Positions 1 to 5,502 of a stretch of 11,464 bases of DNA are shown here, piece by piece. The notes under the pieces are model-generated. The model saw nothing but the letters and a program-made list of their open reading frames with translations, ran no database searches and was not told the origin of the DNA. Source of the stretch: Gemmatimonadota bacterium (lineage in GTDB: Bacteria > Gemmatimonadota > Gemmatimonadetes > Gemmatimonadales > Gemmatimonadaceae); NCBI GenBank assembly GCA_003131365.1, contig PKVB01000064.1, forward strand, positions 5,579-17,042, in the 5' to 3' direction. Both the position numbers and the translations under genes were made by a program. The stretch's first letter is position 1. Each line of letters starts with the position of its first letter.

Positions 1-339
1 AGCTACCCCGGCCTTCCTTCGCACCCGACCCACGAGACGGCGAAGCGCTACCTCACCGGCGGCTTCGGCGGCGTGCTGACCTTCGGCGTGCTTGGCGGCG
101 AGGAAGCGGCGAAGAAAGTGATCGCCGCGTCGAAGCTCTTCTCTCTGGTCGCCAACGTCGGCGATGCGAAGAGCCTGATCATCCATCCGTGGAGCACGAC
201 GCACCAGCAGCTCGATCCGATCGAGCGCGAAGCAGCCGGGGTCACCGCCGACCTGATCCGCCTTTCAGTGGGGATCGAGGACGTGGACGACCTGAAACTG
301 GATCTAGATGCCGCGCTACGAGGAGCGCTCGGACTGTGA
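1..339 (+). CDS. metY: O-acetylhomoserine sulfhydrylase (MetY), 3' end only
   Basis: The reading frame is open from the first base and ends at TGA 337-339, giving the last 112 residues of a PLP-dependent Cys/Met-metabolism enzyme. Family knowledge: MetY makes homocysteine from O-acetylhomoserine and sulfide in the cytoplasm. The stretch LVANVGDAKSLIIHPWSTTH (residues 50-69 of the visible part) is typical of MetY; cystathionine synthases usually have a different sequence there. The following LIRLSVGIE carries the arginine that normally binds the substrate carboxylate. The PLP lysine lies upstream, outside the window. The stop overlaps the GTG start of the MetX-Hom gene (GTGA, 336-339), so the two are probably translationally coupled and act in sequence: MetX makes the acetyl ester that MetY uses. 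A closely related sulfhydrylase specificity cannot be excluded from the C-terminus alone. Confidence 0.92.
   Translation, partial: SYPGLPSHPTHETAKRYLTGGFGGVLTFGVLGGEEAAKKVIAASKLFSLVANVGDAKSLIIHPWSTTHQQLDPIEREAAGVTADLIRLSVGIEDVDDLKLDLDAALRGALGL
321..325 (+). promoter_or_regulatory. Ribosome binding site for metX-hom
   Basis: AGGAG lies 10 nt before the GTG at 336, inside the last codons of metY. It is what decides the start. The frame stays open further upstream (a possible ATG at 189), but that part only shadows metY and is rich in Arg and Ser, as expected of an out-of-frame reading. Confidence 0.75.
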
Positions 340-2594
340 CGAACGGCCCAACCCTCCTTGATGGCGGAGCCGCGACGGGTGTCGCGCGCGCTCCGGCGTC
401 GGGGGTGGGGGTGGGGGTGGGGGAGGCGGCGCGTCACCGTTGCGTGCAGCTCCTCGACCGCTTCGAGCTGGAGAGCGGCGAGGTGCTACGTCAGGTTGAA
501 CAAGCCTACTTCCTCGATGGAACGCCGAACGACGCGCGCGACAATCTTGTCGTCGTCTTCCATGCACTCACGGGATCCGCCGACGCGATGGGCGATTGGT
601 GGCGCGACGTCGTCGGTCCCGACCTCGCGATCGACACGAATCGCTACGCAGTGTTGTGTACCAACCTCCTCGGGTCGTGTTATGGGACGACGGGGCCGTC
701 CGATCCTGCCCGTCGACCCTTTCCCGAGGTGACGACGCGCGACATGGCTCGGCTGCTTGGCCAACTGGTGGAATCGCTGCACGTACCGTCGATCGCGCTG
801 GCGATCGGCGGCTCGCTGGGCGGAATGGTGGCGATGGAGTTCGCGGCCACCTATCCCGCACTCGTGCGCAACGTCGTCGTGCTGGCTGCGCCGGCCGAGC
901 ATCCCGCGTCCGCGATCGCGTGGAGCCACATACAGCGGCGGGCGATCGCCGCGGCGGGCGACGAGGGACTCGAGATCGCACGCATGATCGCGATGATGAC
1001 ATATCGCACGGCGGGCGAGCTCGCCGATCGGTTCGGCCGCGAGGAACACGAGGCCGGGGGATTCGCTGTGGAGCGATACCTGTCGCGGCAGGGCGAGAAG
1101 CTCCGCGCCCGTTTCGACGTGCACACCTATCTCACGCTACTCGACGCGATGGACAGGCATGACGTTGGTCGCGGCCGCGGTGGCGTCGCGAGCGCGCTGC
1201 GTCCGGTGAAGGGGACGATCATCGGCGTCGGAATTCCGGGTGATCTGCTCTACGATCCACTCGACGTGAGGCGCTGGACGGAGGCCGCGGGCGCCGAGTA
1301 TCGGGAGATCGAATCGCCCAAGGGACACGATGGTTTTCTTCTCGAAGGAGAGCAGGTGTCCTCGCTCTTGCGCGAGGTCCTTGAGGGGGTAACTGCAACT
1401 GAAGACTATCTGCCGGGGGCGGTCGGCGGGCCCGCTGACGGCCGCGGGCTGCATCAATCATCGAAGGTGGCCAATTCCCGCAACGGGACGCGGCCCCACG
1501 CCGGCGAGTCGGCGCGAGCCGCGCGGGCTGACGTCGTCATTCTCGGGTACGGTCGTATCGGGCGCGAGCTCGCTCGACAACTTGATGGTGCGACGGGACG
1601 GATCGGTGTGCGCGTCGCCGCCGTTATCGATCGCAGCGGATTCGTGCTCGACCCGAATGGCCTCTCGGGATTGCGTCTCGAGACTCTCGCCGATTCCAAG
1701 GAGTCAGGGATCCCGCTGGCCGATGCACCTTCCGGTGTGCGCGCGAGTGCATCCGAGGCGCTCGCATCGATACGGCACCAGGGTCTTTCTCGGCCAATTC
1801 TCGTCGACCTCACCGCAAGCGACACGACCCCGGAGCTCGAGGAAGCGATCGCGGCGGGAATGGATCTGGTGCTGGCGAACAAGCGGCCGCTCGCCGACCC
1901 GCGTGACGCCACGGGCGGGCTCGTGCGTCATGCCGCCGCGCACGGGCGGCGTGTTTTGCATGAGGCGACCGTAGGCGCCGGCCTCCCGTTGCTGGACACC
2001 ATCAGCAAGCTCCAGGAATCGGGCGACGAGGTACTGGCGATCGAGGGTTGTCCATCCGGAACGCTGGGCTACCTGTTCGGCGAGATCGGACGCGGCATAC
2101 AGTTCTCCACCGCATTGCGCGCGGCCATGGCGCTCGGCTACACGGAGCCTGACCCGCGCGACGATCTGTCGGGGATGGACGTCGCGCGCAAGGCGCTCAT
2201 TCTGGCGCAGCTCATAGGCTACGAGGGATCGCTGGACGAGGTCGAGGTTGAGTCGCTCGTGCCTGAGCAGCTGCGCACCGTGACCATCGCGGAATTTCTG
2301 GCGCGGATCGAAGAGCTCGACCCCGTTTGGCGCGATCGCGTAGCGGGGGTGCGGGCGAGCGGACGCGTGCTGCTGTACCGCGCGACTGTCACCGCGGAAA
2401 GTGTGCGCGTCGGCCTCGTTGCGGTGGGCGCGCTGACCTCCTTTGCGATGATGTCGGGCACTGACAATCAGTTCGCGATCACGACGACGCGCTACCGGGC
2501 GAATCCCATTGTGATCACGGGGCCAGGGGCGGGGGTCGCGGTGACGGCCGCCGGCGTTCTCAATGACGTTCTAAAGTTGGCGCGGTGGCGGTAA
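336..2594 (+). CDS. metX-hom: Fused homoserine O-acetyltransferase / homoserine dehydrogenase
   Basis: One frame of 752 codons carries two enzymes. Residues about 40-351 are an alpha/beta-hydrolase acetyltransferase: HALTG, nucleophile Ser160 in GGSLGGM, Asp303 in GIPGDLLYDP and His331 in KGHDGF, the MetX catalytic triad. Residues 398-752 are homoserine dehydrogenase: NAD(P) motif GYGRIG (404-409), ANKRPLA, EATVGAGLP and GYTEPDPRDDLSGMDVARK, with Asp615 and Lys619 spaced like the known catalytic pair. Hom reduces aspartate semialdehyde to homoserine; MetX acetylates it for MetY. There is no ACT domain, so no visible feedback site. The 46-residue linker (352-397) is partly encoded by a dispersed repeat. 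The N-terminal 40 residues are low-complexity and include GVGVGVG. GTG 336 is chosen for its Shine-Dalgarno sequence and its overlap with the metY stop. A single-base change in the G5 run at 1385-1389 would split the gene. Acetyl rather than succinyl specificity is inferred. Confidence 0.9.
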   Translation: MTNGPTLLDGGAATGVARAPASGVGVGVGEAARHRCVQLLDRFELESGEVLRQVEQAYFLDGTPNDARDNLVVVFHALTGSADAMGDWWRDVVGPDLAIDTNRYAVLCTNLLGSCYGTTGPSDPARRPFPEVTTRDMARLLGQLVESLHVPSIALAIGGSLGGMVAMEFAATYPALVRNVVVLAAPAEHPASAIAWSHIQRRAIAAAGDEGLEIARMIAMMTYRTAGELADRFGREEHEAGGFAVERYLSRQGEKLRARFDVHTYLTLLDAMDRHDVGRGRGGVASALRPVKGTIIGVGIPGDLLYDPLDVRRWTEAAGAEYREIESPKGHDGFLLEGEQVSSLLREVLEGVTATEDYLPGAVGGPADGRGLHQSSKVANSRNGTRPHAGESARAARADVVILGYGRIGRELARQLDGATGRIGVRVAAVIDRSGFVLDPNGLSGLRLETLADSKESGIPLADAPSGVRASASEALASIRHQGLSRPILVDLTASDTTPELEEAIAAGMDLVLANKRPLADPRDATGGLVRHAAAHGRRVLHEATVGAGLPLLDTISKLQESGDEVLAIEGCPSGTLGYLFGEIGRGIQFSTALRAAMALGYTEPDPRDDLSGMDVARKALILAQLIGYEGSLDEVEVESLVPEQLRTVTIAEFLARIEELDPVWRDRVAGVRASGRVLLYRATVTAESVRVGLVAVGALTSFAMMSGTDNQFAITTTRYRANPIVITGPGAGVAVTAAGVLNDVLKLARWR
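401..423 (+). repeat. Four G5 runs separated by single T, in the metX 5' coding region
   Basis: Four runs of five G separated by single T residues (T at 406, 412 and 418) form a perfect hexamer repeat that encodes alternating Gly-Val. Established knowledge: G-runs with one-base loops are the strongest kind of G-quadruplex-forming sequence. It sits on the coding strand, so it would also be in the mRNA, about 65 nt after the chosen start. Gain or loss of one hexamer keeps the frame. Confidence 0.8.
1390..1455 (+). repeat. Dispersed repeat copy A, inside the MetX-Hom linker
   Basis: The copy starts TAACTGCAACTGAAGACTA and continues with CTGCCGGG-type sequence. The first 34 bases match copy D (8051-8084) at all but two positions. 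The outer part (to about 1455) aligns more loosely with copies B and C after a short gap. It begins where MetX homology ends and is read in frame as VTATEDYLPGAV. Its right boundary is approximate. Confidence 0.8.
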
Positions 2595-2598
2595 CATC

Positions 2599-2659
2599 AA
2601 CTGCAACTGAACACTACCGGCCAGGGGCCGTCGGCGGGCCGGCCGTGGGCTACGGGCGA
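2599..2659 (+). repeat. Dispersed repeat copy B, left arm of the four-helix cassette
   Basis: It starts 4 nt after the metX-hom stop with two CAACTG-type hexamers, then ACACTACCGGCC. By hand alignment about 53 of 60 positions match the reverse complement of copy C (3100-3159). Internal 6-bp stem: CCGGCC (2617-2622) with GGCCGG (2637-2642). It could act as an mRNA 3'-end structure for metX-hom, but it has no T-run, so it is not a standard terminator. Confidence 0.85.
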
Positions 2660-2709
2660 CGGCGGAAGGGAAACGATGCCGCCCCCTGAGAGCTCGCCGA
2701 TGATTATGG

Positions 2710-3144
2710 GTGGTGTCCGATTTCAAAAAGCTTAAGGTTTGGCAAAAAGCGCATGCGCTTTCGCTAGCAGTTGACCGTGTGAGCAGAGAGATACGCGATC
2801 CTCGGTACGCGTCTCTCCGCAGCCAGATCTTTAGAGCGGCGACCTCGATTCCGGCGAACATCGCCGAGGGACGCAGACAGGAGAGCGAGAAAGAATTTGC
2901 CCGATTTCTGCGCTATGCTCTCAACTCCGCATCGGAGCTGGAGTATCACCTAATCCTCGGTCGTGACATGAAGGCGATTCCGGAAGCCGATTACATCTCG
3001 TTGCTTGACCAGACGATCACCGTGCGCAAGATGCTCTACGCCCTCCTGAAGCGCCTTTCATTGGATGGTAACAAACCCAACGCACCAGTGGCGCGAAAAC
3101 GCTCGCAGCCCGGGACCGGCCCGCCGACAGCCCCCGGCCGGTAG
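2710..3144 (+). CDS. Four-helix-bundle protein, S23/IVP (23S rRNA intervening-sequence) family
   Basis: 144 residues, mostly helical. The N-terminal FKKLKVWQKAHALSLAV, then TSIPANIAEGRRQESEKEF (45-63), FARFLRYALNSASELEYHLILGRD and a final helix VRKMLYALLKRL match the four-helix-bundle family first seen in 23S rRNA intervening sequences. It is distantly related in fold to the Avd accessory protein of diversity-generating retroelements. The molecular role is unknown. The family is usually about 115-125 residues; here residues 131-144, including the stop, come from repeat copy C, so the tail is repeat-encoded and probably disordered. The start is GTG at 2710 or 2713 with no convincing Shine-Dalgarno sequence; nearby ATGs at 2700 and 2706 are out of frame. 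No rRNA surrounds it. No reverse transcriptase or template repeat is present, so a retroelement role is unlikely. Confidence 0.9.
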   Translation: MVSDFKKLKVWQKAHALSLAVDRVSREIRDPRYASLRSQIFRAATSIPANIAEGRRQESEKEFARFLRYALNSASELEYHLILGRDMKAIPEADYISLLDQTITVRKMLYALLKRLSLDGNKPNAPVARKRSQPGTGPPTAPGR

Positions 3145-3178
3145 TGTTCAGTTGCAGTTGCAGTTGCAGTTGCAGTTG
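3100..3178 (-). repeat. Dispersed repeat copy C, right arm of the cassette, with CAGTTG x5
   Basis: The reverse complement aligns to copy B at about 53 of 60 positions (3100-3159). The end next to thrC is expanded to five perfect CAGTTG hexamers (3149-3178), against about two in the other copies. Internal stem: CCGGCC (3116-3121) with GGCCGG (3136-3141). It supplies the last 14 codons and the stop of the four-helix gene, and abuts the thrC stop codon. Confidence 0.88.
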
Positions 3179-3180
3179 CC

Positions 3181-4428
3181 CTACCCGGCAACCCGCCGTA
3201 AAACATCCATTGCCGCCGCGTAGCTCAGCGTCGCCGGGAGTGAATCCGCCGTCGTGCCCGGATCCTTGAGCAGGTGGCCGGTGAGCACCGCCGTGACGCG
3301 CGCGGTCGACGGAATCTCTCCGGCCGCCACCAGCTTCTGTACACCCGCGATGCTAGCCGCGCTGGCCGGCTCGCACCCGACTCCCGCGTGATCGATCACG
3401 GCTTTGGCCGCGAATATCTCCTCGTCGCTGACGGCGACGACGCGCCCGTCGGTTTCGGTGATGGCGGTGACAGCGCGATCCCATGACGCGGGATCGCCGA
3501 TCCGGATCGCGGTCGCGCGAGTCTCGGCGCGCACGCGGTGGTGCGTGACGAATCCCTCCGCGAACGCTTTCGCGAACGGCGCCGCGCCGGCCGCCTGCAC
3601 GGCGAGCAGTCTCGGAACGCGGTCGATGAGGCCGAGAGAGCGCGCCTCGCGCAACGCTTTGCCGAACGCGGATGTGTTGCCGAGGTTGCCGGCGGGGAGC
3701 GCGATCCAGTCCGGCGATTGCCAGCCGAGCTGCTGAAGCAGCTCGAACACGATCGTCTTCTGTCCCTCCAGGCGGAAAGGGTTGACCGAATTCACCAGGT
3801 AGATTCCCAGCGTCGCGGCTTCCCGCGCGAGCCGAAGACAGTCGTCGAAATCACCATCGATCGGCAGGACCCGCGCACCGTAGGCGATTGTCTGCGCGAG
3901 CTTCCCCGCGGAAATCTGGCCTGCCGGTACGAAGACGAACGAGGGAATCCCGGCATGCGCCGCATACGCGCTCAGCGACGCAGATGTGTTCCCGGTCGAT
4001 GCGCAGGCAACGGCTCGCGCCTTGACGCGTCGCGCCTGCGTGAGCGCGACCGTCATGCCGCGGTCCTTGAACGATCCGGTCGGATTGTGACCCTCGTGCT
4101 TCATAACCAGATCATCGACGCCAGCGTACGCGGATATCGCCGGGCGGGTGATGAGCGGCGTGTTCCCCTCCGGATGACTGATGATCGCATCGTCAGCGGC
4201 GTGGAGCACGAGCTCGCGGAACCGCCACACGCCCGAGCGCTCGCGAGCGGATCCCGGACTCGCGACGACGCGCGAGTCGAATAGAGCGCGCAGTTCCGCT
4301 CCGCGCACGGCGGGAGGCGCATGCTCGGCGAGCAGCAGCCCGTCGCAGGCGGGGCAGGTCGCATGCGGCAGGTCGTCACCGTAAGTCGCGCCGCACGATT
4401 CGCAGCGGAGAACCGTTGCGCCCGTCAT
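3181..4428 (-). CDS. thrC: Threonine synthase
   Basis: 415 residues. This PLP enzyme converts O-phosphohomoserine to threonine in the cytoplasm, the last step of the pathway. Residues 9-28 form a small zinc ribbon (Cys9, Cys12, Cys25, Cys28), seen in one large subgroup of threonine synthases. GNTPL (88-92) is followed by HNPTGSFKDRG with Lys121 as the PLP Schiff-base lysine, and LPAGNLGNTSAFGKA is the phosphate-binding loop. Length is normal for the group. The ATG at 4428 overlaps the thrB stop (ATGA), and GAGGAG lies 4 nt upstream within thrB, so translation is coupled to thrB. The stop directly abuts the hexamer end of repeat copy C, leaving no room for an ordinary terminator before the repeat. 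Confidence 0.95.
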   Translation of the reverse strand: MTGATVLRCESCGATYGDDLPHATCPACDGLLLAEHAPPAVRGAELRALFDSRVVASPGSARERSGVWRFRELVLHAADDAIISHPEGNTPLITRPAISAYAGVDDLVMKHEGHNPTGSFKDRGMTVALTQARRVKARAVACASTGNTSASLSAYAAHAGIPSFVFVPAGQISAGKLAQTIAYGARVLPIDGDFDDCLRLAREAATLGIYLVNSVNPFRLEGQKTIVFELLQQLGWQSPDWIALPAGNLGNTSAFGKALREARSLGLIDRVPRLLAVQAAGAAPFAKAFAEGFVTHHRVRAETRATAIRIGDPASWDRAVTAITETDGRVVAVSDEEIFAAKAVIDHAGVGCEPASAASIAGVQKLVAAGEIPSTARVTAVLTGHLLKDPGTTADSLPATLSYAAAMDVLRRVAG

Positions 4429-5420
4429 TTCGCTCCTCGAGAAGAAGCTTCGCCGGGATGGGGAAAGTTATCTTGGTTTACGAGCGCGCCGTCCGAATCG
4501 ACGCGCGTCACTCGTGTCGTGCACTCGAGCCCCGCCGCGAGATACGCGGCGCGCATCGCTGTGGCAACGGCATGCGCAATCAAATCGTCCGACACGACCG
4601 CGAATGCGCTCGGCCCCGCACCGGAGATGGAGACACCGTATGCACCCGCGTCCAGCGCCGCGCGTTTCGCGGCCACGAATCCTGGCAGCAGCGGGGCGCG
4701 AGCCGGCTCCGCGATCCGGTCGTCGATGGCACGTCCGAAGAGCGCGACGTCGCCCGTGTAGCACGCGGCCACCATCGCGCCCACGTTTCCAATCTGGTGA
4801 ACTACGTCCGCACGTGATACCTGCTCGGGCAACGCACGCCGCGCGACGACGGTCAAGAGTCGCTGCGCGGGCTGCGCCAGCACGAGTATCAGCCCCGCCG
4901 GAACGGGAAGTCGCACCACCTCGATTGGATCGAGTGTGCGGACGAGCACGATCCCGCCGAGCAGTGACGCGGCGATGTTGTCGAGATGGCGTCCCGCGAC
5001 GGCGGATTCCGCATCGAGGCAGCTCGCGAGCAACGCTTCGGTTCCAAGCGGATTCCCGAGCAGAGCGTTGGTCGCCACCGCGCCCGCCACCGCGGACGCC
5101 GCGCTCCCTCCCTGTCCTCCCGAGAGCGGAAGCCCTTTGCGGCACCACAGCGTGAGGCCGTGTTTCGCGCCGGCGCGCCGCATCACGGCAGCAGCGGCAA
5201 GCGCGGCGGTGTGACGCGCGGCATCGCGCGGAAGATCTGGGTGACCGGCGTCCGCCACCTCAATGCCTGGCTCGTCGCGCCACGCGATGGTGATCTCATC
5301 GCGCGCGCCGGCGACCGCGCAGCCGAGCACATCGAGCGCGGGACCGATGTTGCCGATTCCACCGGGTGCACTCGCCGTAATTCGACGCGCGCTCTCGTTC
5401 GCCTTCGTCGCCTGGGTCAT
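4425..5420 (-). CDS. thrB: Homoserine kinase (GHMP family)
   Basis: 331 residues. It phosphorylates homoserine with ATP to give the substrate of threonine synthase. The three GHMP motifs are present in order: APGGIGNIGPALDVLG (18-33), the ATP loop GLPLSGGQGGSAAS (96-109) and the C-terminal glycine loop SISGAGPSAFAV (264-275). RHLDNIAASLLGG (144-156) matches the homoserine-binding region of the family. Motif 1 reads PGGIGNIGPA where most homoserine kinases have PATSANLGPG, and the ATP loop has GGQGGS rather than G-L-G-S-S, so the protein is divergent but the frame is intact. It lies 82 nt after thrA and overlaps thrC by 4 nt, which supports the assignment over other GHMP kinases. The ATG at 5420 has only a weak upstream GGTTGAG. 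Confidence 0.92.
   Translation of the reverse strand: MTQATKANESARRITASAPGGIGNIGPALDVLGCAVAGARDEITIAWRDEPGIEVADAGHPDLPRDAARHTAALAAAAVMRRAGAKHGLTLWCRKGLPLSGGQGGSAASAVAGAVATNALLGNPLGTEALLASCLDAESAVAGRHLDNIAASLLGGIVLVRTLDPIEVVRLPVPAGLILVLAQPAQRLLTVVARRALPEQVSRADVVHQIGNVGAMVAACYTGDVALFGRAIDDRIAEPARAPLLPGFVAAKRAALDAGAYGVSISGAGPSAFAVVSDDLIAHAVATAMRAAYLAAGLECTTRVTRVDSDGALVNQDNFPHPGEASSRGAK
4433..4438 (-). promoter_or_regulatory. Ribosome binding site for thrC
   Basis: GAGGAG on the minus strand, 4 nt before the thrC ATG and within the last codons of thrB. It supports the ATG at 4428 and translational coupling through the ATGA overlap. Confidence 0.7.
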
Positions 5421-5502
5421 CTCAACCGGGGCGAATCACGGTCCAGCGACAGCCGCACCTTCAGAGCGGCAGCGCGAGTGCTGCACAGGATCGTAGCTGC
5501 TT

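Larger units (their letters stand above)
2599..3178 (+). mobile_element. Candidate small element: four-helix-bundle gene between inverted repeats
   Basis: Repeat copies B and C face inwards as an inverted pair and enclose a single gene. The unit fills the whole convergent gap: it begins 4 nt after the metX-hom stop and ends 2 nt before the thrC stop codon. Two more repeat copies without the gene occur in this window. Established knowledge: genes of this family are best known inside 23S rRNA intervening sequences, which also have inverted-repeat ends and are thought to move horizontally. That this cassette is mobile is inference. No transposase, no clear target-site duplication and no empty site can be seen here. 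Confidence 0.5.

Noticed and set aside
189..335. Upstream extension of the metX-hom frame to an ATG at 189
   Set aside because: It overlaps metY in another frame and has Arg/Ser-rich nonsense composition; GTG 336 has AGGAG at a fitting distance and overlaps the metY stop.
3149..3178. Short direct repeats as a CRISPR array
   Set aside because: The units are contiguous 6-bp hexamers without spacers and there are no cas genes.
2599..3178. Diversity-generating retroelement, because the four-helix protein resembles Avd
   Set aside because: There is no reverse transcriptase, no template/variable repeat pair and no C-type-lectin target gene nearby.
2599..3178. Classical insertion sequence
   Set aside because: There is no transposase and no clear target-site duplication; the only gene belongs to the S23/IVP family.
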